From assembly GCA_045637095.1 (NCBI GenBank), contig JAZTYX010000077.1:1-23149 (forward strand): 23,149 bases of DNA, in the 5' to 3' direction. Below the pieces are notes generated by a model, which was given only the letters and a program-made list of their open reading frames with translations, made no database searches and was not told the origin of the DNA. Positions 1-8,150 of this stretch are shown here, piece by piece. How positions within the stretch are numbered: the stretch's first letter is position 1; every line of letters begins with the position of its first letter. The DNA comes from UMGS1649 sp045637095. Its GTDB lineage: Bacteria > Bacillota > Clostridia > TANB77 > CAG-465. The position numbers and the translations under genes were made by a program.

Positions 1-575
1 TAGATAAAGTATTTGGAAAAATCCAAAAAATATATGATGATTCTTACGAACTTGGATATATAGATATGACAGACTATATTAACTTCTATAAAGAAATCTA
101 TGATACAAAAATTAAAACTATGGTTAATGATGTACACAGAACAATTAAAATAGAAGATGAGTATTTAGAATATTCTAGACAACTTCATGAAGATGATGGA
201 ATAATGGGGTTTATGTTAAATCAAGCAATTCTTACAACATTCTCTGAAAAAGTAAAAGCAAGTATAGAAGAAGAATTAGAACGCTTTAAGGCTCCTGAAG
301 AATTAGAAGAAGTGGCTGAAACAGAAACTGAAGAAGTTGTAATGGTAACAGACTCTGCAGATGAAACAAATACAGAAATTAAGGCTGAGATTACTGAAGT
401 AACAGTTCCTGTATTAACAGAAGAAACAGATGTGATTGTAAATGTTGATGGAACTACTGAAGAAGTTACTACAAACGCAGTTGAAATCGTTGAGGAACAT
501 TTTGAACTAGATGGTTTAGAAGATTTGTTTGACGAAACTGAAATAAAAACAGATACAGATGCAGAAGCTGTTTAA
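1..575 (+). CDS. Hypothetical acidic protein, 3' part (5' end outside window)
   Basis: The reading frame is already open from base 3, with 21 codons before the first visible ATG at 66, so this is the C-terminal part of a longer gene and the ATG is probably internal. The first ~100 visible residues are helix-like and charged. The last ~90 residues are a low-complexity tail very rich in Glu, Thr, Val and Asp (repeated motifs such as TEEV, EEVT), with almost no Lys after residue ~110 and no Cys. No membrane segment or catalytic motif is visible. The family is not recognised. The acidic tail could be a disordered interaction region. A hairpin separates it from dnaE. I am confident that it is coding and have no functional call. 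Confidence 0.75.
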   Translation, partial: DKVFGKIQKIYDDSYELGYIDMTDYINFYKEIYDTKIKTMVNDVHRTIKIEDEYLEYSRQLHEDDGIMGFMLNQAILTTFSEKVKASIEEELERFKAPEELEEVAETETEEVVMVTDSADETNTEIKAEITEVTVPVLTEETDVIVNVDGTTEEVTTNAVEIVEEHFELDGLEDLFDETEIKTDTDAEAV

Positions 576-601
576 TAAAATATAATATAATGAAAGTAAT
601 A

Positions 602-641
602 TGAGTACTTCAATTGCAGTATTGCATTGAAGTACTTGTTT
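602..641 (+). terminator. Hairpin between the acidic-protein gene and dnaE
   Basis: An 11-bp perfect inverted repeat (604-614 and 626-636, arms AGTACTTCAAT/ATTGAAGTACT) is followed by a poor T tract (TTGTTTGT). It lies 26 bases after the stop codon and 22 bases before the dnaE start. The T tract is weak and no promoter is evident between it and dnaE, so it may be a leaky terminator or a processing/stability hairpin within one transcript. Confidence 0.55.
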
Positions 642-658
642 GTATATAGGAGGTAAAT

Positions 659-3600
659 ATGAGCTTTGTACATTTACACATGCATACAGAATATAGCTTA
701 TTAGATGGGGCAAATAAAATAAATGAACTAGTAGCTAAAACCAAAGAACTTGGCATGGATGCTGTAGCAATAACAGACCATGGCAATATGTTTGGCGCTG
801 TTGAACTGTATAAAGAATGTAAGAAACAAGGTATAAAAGCAATAATTGGTTGTGAGATGTATGTAGCTCCAAGAAGTAGATTTGAAAAAGAAGGGAAGGT
901 AGATTCAGAACCTAACCATTTAGTACTTCTTGCAATGAGTAATAAAGGATACCAAAATTTAATTAAATTAGTATCTATTGCATATACAGAAGGCTTTTAC
1001 TACAAACCAAGAATTGACCTTGAAGTGTTAAAGGAATATTCTGAAGACTTAATAGCTTTAAGTGGTTGTATGGCTGGCGCAGTAGCAAGAAAAATAGCAG
1101 AAGGAGATATAGCTGGGGCAAAAGAAACTGCATTAAAATATAAAGAAATTTTTGGTGATAGATATTATCTAGAAATACAAGATAACAAATATAGAGAGCA
1201 AATGGTAATTAACCAAAACTTAATGGGATTTTCTAAAGAATTAGATATACCGCTTGTTGCTACAAACGACTGTCACTATTTAACTAAAGAAGATTATTAT
1301 TCTCATGAAGTTCTTCTTTGTGTGCAAACTAAAAAGAAAATGAGTGATGAAGATAGGATGACATTTGAAACAAATGAGTTCTATGTAAAATCTCCTGAAG
1401 AAATGAAATCAGCATTTAAGAATGTACCAGAAGCAATTGAAAACACAGTTAGAATAGCTGAAAGATGTAATGTTGAGTTTGAATTTGGACATACAATTCT
1501 TCCAAATTTTGATATTCCAGATGGTATTTCGCATTATGATTTCTTTAGAAATTTCTGTTATGATGGAATGAAAAGAAGATATCCAGAGGATATGTACACA
1601 AAGGTATCTGAAAGATTAGAATATGAACTTAGTGTAATAGAAAAGATGGGATTTATAGACTACTTCTTAATAGTGTCAGATTTCATTAAATATGCCAAAG
1701 AACAAAATATACCAGTAGGACCAGGAAGAGGTTCTGGAGCTGGTTCTGTTGCAGCATATTGCAGTGGAATAACAGATATAGATCCGCTTAAATTTGACCT
1801 TATCTTTGAAAGATTCTTAAATCCAGAAAGAATAAGCATGCCAGATTTTGACGTAGATTTTTGTTTTGAAAGAAGACCAGAAGTAATAGAATATGTTGCA
1901 AGAAAATATGGCAGAGATCATGTTGCACAAATAATAACGTTTGGAACAATGAAGGCTAAACTTGCAATTCGTGATGTTGCAAGAGCTTTGGATATCCCTT
2001 ATCAAAAGGCAGATATAATAGCGAAGATGATACCAAACGATTTCAAGATAACAATAGATAAAGCTCTTGAAATGAACCAAGAATTAAAACTTCTTTATGA
2101 AAATGATGAAGAAGCAAAACAAATAATAGACATATCTAAAAAAGTAGAAGGACTTCCAAGACACGCTTCAACTCACGCAGCCGGTGTGGTTATTACTAAA
2201 GATCCTGTAGATACATATGTGCCACTTTATCTAAACCAAGAGCAAATATCTACTCAGTATACAATGACTACTCTAGAAGAATTAGGACTTCTTAAAATGG
2301 ACTTCTTAGGTTTAAGAACATTAACAGTTATTGCAGATGCTAAGTATTTAGTAAAGAAAATACATGGCGTAGATGTGGACTTTGGGGATAGTTATGATGA
2401 TCCTGGGGTATACAAATTGCTAGGTGAAGGAAAAACTAATGGAGTATTCCAATTAGAAAGTGGTGGCTTTAAACAAATGATGAAAGAATTAAAGCCTACA
2501 AATATTGAAGATATAGCTGTTATGCTATCGTTATATAGACCAGGACCAATGGATCAAATTCCAAGATATATTAAAGCAAAGAATAATCCGGAAGACATAG
2601 AATATACTCATCCAGCGCTTGAACCAATATTAAAGATAACAAATGGTTGTATGGTATACCAAGAACAAGTTATGCAAATATTTAGAGAACTTGCGGGATA
2701 TAGCTTTGGTAGAGCTGACCTTGTACGTAGAGCAATGGGTAAGAAAAAGATAGATGTAATGAATAAAGAAAGAGAAATATTCATTAATGGTCTTGTAGAA
2801 GATGGAAAAAGAGTAATAGATGGTGCGGTAAATAGAGGAATAGATGAAGCTAGCGCGAACAAAATCTTTGATGAAATGGCAGAGTTTGCAAAGTATGCGT
2901 TTAACAAATCTCATGCTGCAGCATATTCGGTTGTATCATACCAAACAGCGTGGCTTAAAGTGCATTATCCAGCAGAGTTTATGGCAGCAACAATGAATAG
3001 CTTCTTAGGTAATTTAGATAAAGTACCAGAATATATAGCAGAGTGTAAAAGTTTAGGAATAAATGTACTAAGACCAGATATAAACGAAAGTTATGCACGT
3101 TTTGCAGTAATAAATGGTAATATACGTTTTGCTTTAGCATCAATAAAAAATGTTGGTGAAGGAGCAATAGAACAAATTACTGAAGAAAGAAAAAGAAATG
3201 GTAAGTATGCAAACTTTGTAGACTTTATAGAAAGAGTACATGGTGAAAGAGTAAATAAAAAATGTATTGAGTCTCTAATAAAAGCGGGAGCTTTTGATGA
3301 GCTTGAAACAGAATATAATCGTTATGATCTTTTAGCAAGCTATGAAACAATAATGGATTCTGTAGCAGGAGAAAAGAGAAACACATGTGAAGGGCAAGTA
3401 TGCATATTTGAAGGTTTTGGAATAGAAGAAACAGGAATAACGAATAGAAAAATATTAAAAACAGGAACTGTTCCAACAAAAAGAGAGCTTTTAGATATGG
3501 AAAGAGAAATGATGGGGCTATATGTTTCAGGGCATCCGTTAGATGAGTTTATGGAAATAATCCAAAGAAAAGCTACTCTTACATCAAAGGATTTGAATAT

Positions 3601-4147
3601 AGAAACAAATACAGAAGAAACTGAAAGCGAAGTAGATGAAACTATAAATCTAGAACAGTATGATGGAAAAGAAGCAACTATGTGTGGTTTGGTTACAAGT
3701 ATAAAGAAAATATATACAAAGAGTAATAGACAAATGGCATTTTCTGTTTTTGAAGATTTATTCGGAGATATAGAAGCAGTATTCTTCCCAAATGTATATG
3801 AAAAATATGCAAATACAATACATTCAGAAAAAGTGGTTGAAGTTAAAGGAAAGATAAGCTTAAAAGAAAATGAAAAGCCAAAAATCTTAGTAGATAGTAT
3901 AAAAGAATTATCTAAAGAAGAAAAGCTGTATATTAAAATAACTGCACCACAAACAGAATATGAAAAAGAAAAAGCTAAACTGTTCGAAATACTAAAAGAA
4001 CATACTGGAGACATACCTGTATATACATATTTTGAACAGACTAAAGAAGTAAAAGCTTTAGCAAGACAGTGGTGGATAACACCGACGAATGAACTTATTA
4101 CTAAGCTTACAAATACATTTGGATTAGGTAATGTAAAAACGGTGTAA
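659..4147 (+). CDS. dnaE: DNA polymerase III subunit alpha (DnaE)
   Basis: Catalytic C-family DNA polymerase that synthesises DNA at the replication fork. The 1162-residue length matches full-length DnaE (about 1160 in E. coli). The N-terminal PHP domain (residues ~1-270) has HLHMHTEYSLLDG, ITDHG, GCE, NHL, SGC and NDCHY. The palm holds PDFDVDF (catalytic pair D398 and D400) and the third catalytic Asp D548 in KMDFLGL; PGRGSGAGS lies just before the first motif. An OB-fold-like segment follows at roughly 1000-1075. Start ATG 659 has an AGGAGG site 6 bases upstream. In Clostridia a DnaE of this type usually coexists with PolC encoded elsewhere; that is family knowledge, not visible here. Certain by motif. 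Confidence 0.97.
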   Translation: MSFVHLHMHTEYSLLDGANKINELVAKTKELGMDAVAITDHGNMFGAVELYKECKKQGIKAIIGCEMYVAPRSRFEKEGKVDSEPNHLVLLAMSNKGYQNLIKLVSIAYTEGFYYKPRIDLEVLKEYSEDLIALSGCMAGAVARKIAEGDIAGAKETALKYKEIFGDRYYLEIQDNKYREQMVINQNLMGFSKELDIPLVATNDCHYLTKEDYYSHEVLLCVQTKKKMSDEDRMTFETNEFYVKSPEEMKSAFKNVPEAIENTVRIAERCNVEFEFGHTILPNFDIPDGISHYDFFRNFCYDGMKRRYPEDMYTKVSERLEYELSVIEKMGFIDYFLIVSDFIKYAKEQNIPVGPGRGSGAGSVAAYCSGITDIDPLKFDLIFERFLNPERISMPDFDVDFCFERRPEVIEYVARKYGRDHVAQIITFGTMKAKLAIRDVARALDIPYQKADIIAKMIPNDFKITIDKALEMNQELKLLYENDEEAKQIIDISKKVEGLPRHASTHAAGVVITKDPVDTYVPLYLNQEQISTQYTMTTLEELGLLKMDFLGLRTLTVIADAKYLVKKIHGVDVDFGDSYDDPGVYKLLGEGKTNGVFQLESGGFKQMMKELKPTNIEDIAVMLSLYRPGPMDQIPRYIKAKNNPEDIEYTHPALEPILKITNGCMVYQEQVMQIFRELAGYSFGRADLVRRAMGKKKIDVMNKEREIFINGLVEDGKRVIDGAVNRGIDEASANKIFDEMAEFAKYAFNKSHAAAYSVVSYQTAWLKVHYPAEFMAATMNSFLGNLDKVPEYIAECKSLGINVLRPDINESYARFAVINGNIRFALASIKNVGEGAIEQITEERKRNGKYANFVDFIERVHGERVNKKCIESLIKAGAFDELETEYNRYDLLASYETIMDSVAGEKRNTCEGQVCIFEGFGIEETGITNRKILKTGTVPTKRELLDMEREMMGLYVSGHPLDEFMEIIQRKATLTSKDLNIETNTEETESEVDETINLEQYDGKEATMCGLVTSIKKIYTKSNRQMAFSVFEDLFGDIEAVFFPNVYEKYANTIHSEKVVEVKGKISLKENEKPKILVDSIKELSKEEKLYIKITAPQTEYEKEKAKLFEILKEHTGDIPVYTYFEQTKEVKALARQWWITPTNELITKLTNTFGLGNVKTV

Positions 4148-4169
4148 AAAGAAATTAAATATGGCAAAT

Positions 4170-4199
4170 TTGTATTGCTAATTAAAAAATATTTATGAT
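4170..4199 (+). promoter_or_regulatory. Putative promoter of the 4252 gene
   Basis: TTGTAT (4170-4175), an 18-base spacer and TATGAT (4194-4199). It lies just after dnaE, 53 bases before the next start codon. No good terminator is visible between the dnaE stop and this promoter, so readthrough from dnaE is also possible. Confidence 0.45.
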
Positions 4200-4251
4200 A
4201 GAATAAGCAAAAGTAGAACACGACCTAAAATAATTATTTGGAGGTAAATGT

Positions 4252-4656
4252 ATGAGTAATATTCGTGATACAAACATTCGGGTGTATTACCTGGAAAGAG
4301 AAATCAGAGAAGCTTTAAGTAAGTTAAGAAGTAGACCTCTTACTGAAAGAAGCGAACGCCAACTCGTTGATGGAGCAAAGTTCCTTGAGATGATAAAGCA
4401 TACTCCGTATAGCAGATGCAAAACTGTTACCAGCCTTAAGGAAAGAATCGTTAAGGAACGGAATAAGCTTAAAGAGGAACTTGTTAAAATTGACACAGGT
4501 TCTTCTGGACATCAACTTTCCATTTTTGAAATGATGGACGAGCGTACGGAAGAAGAAAAAAAGAGACACGAAGCAAGAGTTGCGAAGCTTAAGGATGAAA
4601 TCCACTGGCTTCACAAGTGTTTGGGAATTTGTAAAAACACGGATTATTTTAAGTAA
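4252..4656 (+). CDS. Hypothetical charged coiled-coil protein, 134 aa
   Basis: The family is not recognised. The product is highly charged and almost entirely helix-forming: residues ~10-28 and ~58-80 are Lys/Arg/Glu-rich heptad-like segments, a short Gly/Ser break follows at ~82-87 (TGSSGH), and the final helix runs from ~96 to 123. It has two nearby C-terminal Cys (HKCLGIC), no signal peptide and no membrane segment, so it is probably cytoplasmic. The start is supported by GGAGG at 4241-4245. Codon use differs from dnaE: CGT, CGC and CGG arginine codons and GCG/ACG are common. It sits in its own promoter-gene-terminator unit between dnaE and the lipid kinase. It is likely a real gene of unknown function, possibly accessory. 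Confidence 0.75.
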   Translation: MSNIRDTNIRVYYLEREIREALSKLRSRPLTERSERQLVDGAKFLEMIKHTPYSRCKTVTSLKERIVKERNKLKEELVKIDTGSSGHQLSIFEMMDERTEEEKKRHEARVAKLKDEIHWLHKCLGICKNTDYFK

Positions 4657-4659
4657 GAA

Positions 4660-4691
4660 AGTGGGGAGTTAAATACTCCCTACTTTTCTTT
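4660..4691 (+). terminator. Rho-independent terminator after the 4252 gene
   Basis: A 10-bp stem with one G-U pair (4660-4669 and 4675-4684, AGTGGGGAGT/ACTCCCTACT), a 5-base loop and the tail TTTCTTTT. It begins three bases after the stop codon. Confidence 0.85.
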
Positions 4692-4722
4692 TGAGTATTA
4701 TTAAATAAGATTAAGAATATAC

Positions 4723-4751
4723 TTGTAAATAGTAGGCTTTTGTAATATAAT
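4723..4751 (+). promoter_or_regulatory. Sigma-A-type promoter of the lipid kinase-leuS-GGDEF run
   Basis: TTGTAA (4723-4728), a 17-base spacer and a perfect TATAAT (4746-4751), 26 bases before the kinase start. The short gaps downstream suggest that it drives three genes. Confidence 0.75.
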
Positions 4752-4777
4752 AGAAGCGTTAAATTGGAGATTTAATT

Positions 4778-5659
4778 ATGAAGAAAATAAGACTAATATA
4801 TAATAAATCTGCGGGACAAAATAAGGGTGGAGAAATAATAAGCGAAGTAATCGGAAGATTAAGCGAAAATGGATTTGAAGTAACAGCATTTAGAGCTTCA
4901 AGAGAAAACTCTTGTGAAGATTTTATAGCTAATACTCCAAAAGATACATATGGAATAGTTGTAGCTGGTGGAGATGGAACTATAAACAAAGCAGTAAACT
5001 TTATGAAAAAACATAATATAAATGTTCCTTTAGGAATTATTCCTGCTGGCACATCAAATGATTTCGCCCTCCATCTTGGAGTGTACGGTGATATAGATAA
5101 AGCGGTAGATAGAATAATAGAAGGAAATGTTGAAGGCGTAGATATAGGTAAAGTAAATGATAGATACTTTGTAAATATTTTAGCAGCTGGAATGTTTTCG
5201 GGAACATCTCATAAGACAGATAAACGACTCAAAGAGATGCTCGGTCATGCTTCGTATTTTATAACAGCAGCAAGAGAACCTTTTGAACAAAAACCGTTTA
5301 AGATTAGAATAGAAACTGAAGATGGTATTGTTGAAGAAACAGTTGTAGTTGTTATGATATTTAACGGAAGTAGTGTAGGAAGAATAGACCTATTCTCAGA
5401 CAATTCAAGTATACAAGATGGACTATTAGATATAGTAATGTTAAGAGCTGGTAAGATGGCGGAAACATTAAAGATATTAAGTGAGTTTGAAGATGGTAAG
5501 TTTGTAAATAATGATAATGTTGCTTACATAAAAGAAAAGAAATTCAAAATCTCATTAGTAGAAGGCAAATGTGCTACTACAGATGCAGATGGCGATGAAG
5601 GCCCGACGCTTCCATTTGATGTTGAATGTGTGGAAAAAGGTATAGATATGTTTATGTAA
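4778..5659 (+). CDS. Diacylglycerol kinase-family lipid kinase (YegS/BmrU type)
   Basis: A predicted cytoplasmic or membrane-associated kinase that phosphorylates diacylglycerol or a related lipid with ATP, recycling it into phospholipid synthesis. The DAGK catalytic domain starts at residue 1 (IRLIYNKSAGQNKGG), with the nucleotide-binding GGDGT at 64-68, GIIPAGTSNDFA at about 86-97, and the C-terminal DGDEGP motif typical of the family at about 269-274. At 293 aa it has the usual length and no membrane segment. The start has GGAG 9 bases upstream. It is the first gene after a good promoter, and leuS follows 35 bases later. The exact lipid substrate (DgkB-like or another) cannot be told from motifs, so no symbol is given. 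Confidence 0.9.
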   Translation: MKKIRLIYNKSAGQNKGGEIISEVIGRLSENGFEVTAFRASRENSCEDFIANTPKDTYGIVVAGGDGTINKAVNFMKKHNINVPLGIIPAGTSNDFALHLGVYGDIDKAVDRIIEGNVEGVDIGKVNDRYFVNILAAGMFSGTSHKTDKRLKEMLGHASYFITAAREPFEQKPFKIRIETEDGIVEETVVVVMIFNGSSVGRIDLFSDNSSIQDGLLDIVMLRAGKMAETLKILSEFEDGKFVNNDNVAYIKEKKFKISLVEGKCATTDADGDEGPTLPFDVECVEKGIDMFM

Positions 5660-5694
5660 AAAACAGAAAAGTTAATAGAAAGAAGGAAAATTAA

Positions 5695-8100
5695 ATGTAC
5701 GATAAAAATATAGATAAAAAATGGCAAGATAAATGGTATTCAAGTGATTGTTTTAGTGCAAAAGATAATAGCGATAAAAAGAAATTCTATGGACTTGTAG
5801 AATTCCCATACCCATCAGGTATAGGTCTACACATAGGACACGTTAAAGCATATATTGGACTTGAAGTTGTAGCTAGAAAGAAAAGATTAGAAGGATATAA
5901 TGTGTTATTCCCAATAGGTTGGGACGCATTTGGTCTTCCAACAGAAAACTATGCTATAAAAACAGGAATACATCCAAGAGTTGTTACAGATAACAACATT
6001 AAGAGATTTACAGAACAATTAAAAACAGTTGGTTTCTCTTTTGATTTTAACAGACAAATAGATACAACTGATGAAAACTATTACAAATGGACTCAATGGA
6101 TATTCTTAAAATTATTCGAAAAAGGATTAGCATACAAAGATATAACAGAAGTTAACTACTGCCCAAATTGTAAAGTAGTACTTTCTAACGAAGAATCACA
6201 AGGTGGAAAATGCGATAGATGTGATGGAGAAGTAATCCAAAAAGAAAAAGAAGTATGGATGTTAAAAATAACAGACTATGCAGAAAAATTACTTGAAGGA
6301 TTAGATGAAGTAGACTTCCCAGAAAGAGTTAGAGTGCAACAAGAAAACTGGATTGGTAAATCTACAGGTGCAGAAGTAGACTTTAAGTTAAAAGACTTAG
6401 ATGACAAATTAACTGTATATACAACAAGACCAGATACAATGTTTGGTGTAACATTTATGGTTATAGCACCAGAACATCCAATGATTAAAAAATATGCAGA
6501 TAGAATAGAAAACCTAGCAGAAATAGAAGCTTATGCAGTTAATGCTAAGAAGAAAACAGAGTTTGAAAGAGTACAACTTGCAAAGGATAAAACAGGAGTA
6601 GAAATTAAAGGTATAACTGTAATAAATCCTGCAAATGGTAAAGAAGTTCCAGTATGGGTATCAGACTATGTTATGATGGGATATGGTACAGGAGCAATAA
6701 TGGCAGTACCTGCTCATGATACAAGAGACTATGAATTTGCCAAGAAATTTGGAATAGATATAATCCAAGTTATCGAAGGCGGAGATATATCAAAAGAAGC
6801 TTATACAGATATAGCAAACGGAACAATGATGAACTCAGAATTCTTAAATGGAAAATCTGTAAAGGAAGCTATAAGCTCAATGATAGAATATGTAGAATCT
6901 AAAGGATTTGGACATGCTAAAACAAATTACTTTATGAAAGATTGGGCTTTTGCAAGACAAAGATATTGGGGCGAACCAGTACCTATTGTTAAATGTGAAA
7001 AGTGTGGATTGGTTCCAGTAAAAGAATGCGATTTACCACTTACATTACCAAAACTTGAAAACTTCAAACCAGGTCAAGACGGAGAATCTCCACTTGTAGA
7101 AGCAACAGAATGGGTTAATACAACTTGTCCTTGCTGTGGTGGTCACGCAAAACGTGAAACAGATACAATGCCACAATGGGCAGGATCAAGCTGGTATTTC
7201 TTAAGATATATTGATCCTAAAAACGATTTATCTTTAGCAAGTATGGAAAACTTAAAATACTGGTTACCAGTAGATTGGTATAATGGTGGTATGGAACACG
7301 TAACACGTCACTTAATCTATTCGAGATTCTGGCATAGATTCTTATATGATATTGGTGTAGTTCCAACTAAAGAACCATATGCTAAGAGAACAACTCAAGG
7401 ATTAATATTAGGTTCTGACGGTGAAAAGATGTCTAAATCTAGAGGAAATGTAATTAATCCAGATGATATAGTAAACGAATATGGTGCAGATACACTTAGA
7501 ACATATATGTTATTCATAGGTGAATATGATGCAGCTGCTCCATGGAACGATAACGGCGTTAAAGGTGCTAAGAAATTCTTAGATAGAGTTATGAGATTAG
7601 ATACATTATTAGTAGATAAGTATGATTCAGTAGACGCAGACTTTGAAAGAGAATTAAACAAAACAATTAAGAAAGTTACAGAAGACTATGAAGCTATGAA
7701 GTACAATACAGCAATAGCTCAAATGATGACATTTATAAACGTGGTATATAAGAAAGGTGTAATTTCTAAAGAGGATCTTAAGAAATTCTTAATAATATTA
7801 AACCCAACTGCACCACATGTAACTGAAGAATTATGGAATAGATGCATAGATTCTACATCTATGATAGTAGATGCATCTTGGCCAACATATGACGAATCTA
7901 AGATTAAAACTAATACAGTAGAAATCGCAGTTCAAGTATGTGGTAAAGTTAAATTCATATTAGCTCACGAAGTAGGAATAAGCGCAGAAGATTTAACTAA
8001 ACAAGTTCTTGCTGATGAAAGATTAAAACCATTCATAGATGGTAAAGAAATTAAAAAGACTATAATTGTTCCTGGAAGGATTGCAAATATAGTTGTGTAA
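5695..8100 (+). CDS. leuS: Leucyl-tRNA synthetase
   Basis: Class Ia aminoacyl-tRNA synthetase that charges tRNA-Leu. Its 801 residues match the Firmicute form. HIGH is exact at 46-49 and KMSKS at 578-582. Between them are a zinc-ribbon-like pair (CPNC at ~156 and CDRC ~16 residues later), the CP1 editing domain with the Thr-rich TTRPDTMFG motif and the GTGAIMAVPAHDTRD motif whose Asp discriminates against mischarged products, and a second Cys cluster (CEKCG, CPCCG). The signature WYNGGMEHVTRHLIYSRFWH precedes KMSKS. A C-terminal anticodon-binding domain is present. No leucine T-box is seen upstream; it appears to be read from the kinase promoter 944 bases away. RBS AGAAGG. Complete and unambiguous. 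Confidence 0.98.
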   Translation: MYDKNIDKKWQDKWYSSDCFSAKDNSDKKKFYGLVEFPYPSGIGLHIGHVKAYIGLEVVARKKRLEGYNVLFPIGWDAFGLPTENYAIKTGIHPRVVTDNNIKRFTEQLKTVGFSFDFNRQIDTTDENYYKWTQWIFLKLFEKGLAYKDITEVNYCPNCKVVLSNEESQGGKCDRCDGEVIQKEKEVWMLKITDYAEKLLEGLDEVDFPERVRVQQENWIGKSTGAEVDFKLKDLDDKLTVYTTRPDTMFGVTFMVIAPEHPMIKKYADRIENLAEIEAYAVNAKKKTEFERVQLAKDKTGVEIKGITVINPANGKEVPVWVSDYVMMGYGTGAIMAVPAHDTRDYEFAKKFGIDIIQVIEGGDISKEAYTDIANGTMMNSEFLNGKSVKEAISSMIEYVESKGFGHAKTNYFMKDWAFARQRYWGEPVPIVKCEKCGLVPVKECDLPLTLPKLENFKPGQDGESPLVEATEWVNTTCPCCGGHAKRETDTMPQWAGSSWYFLRYIDPKNDLSLASMENLKYWLPVDWYNGGMEHVTRHLIYSRFWHRFLYDIGVVPTKEPYAKRTTQGLILGSDGEKMSKSRGNVINPDDIVNEYGADTLRTYMLFIGEYDAAAPWNDNGVKGAKKFLDRVMRLDTLLVDKYDSVDADFERELNKTIKKVTEDYEAMKYNTAIAQMMTFINVVYKKGVISKEDLKKFLIILNPTAPHVTEELWNRCIDSTSMIVDASWPTYDESKIKTNTVEIAVQVCGKVKFILAHEVGISAEDLTKQVLADERLKPFIDGKEIKKTIIVPGRIANIVV

Positions 8101-8150
8101 TGATAGAATGAAAATATAAAATGAACAGAAGATGAAAGAGAGGAAGTTAA

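Noticed and set aside
3340..4221. A 293-codon open frame on the minus strand opposite the end of dnaE.
   Set aside because: It lies wholly over dnaE and its downstream gap, has Ser/Phe/Ile-rich composition typical of the complement of AGA/GAA-rich coding sequence, and has no RBS or family resemblance.
5660..5694. A possible T-box or other tRNA-sensing leader before leuS.
   Set aside because: The gap is only 35 bases and has no T-box core sequence or terminator.
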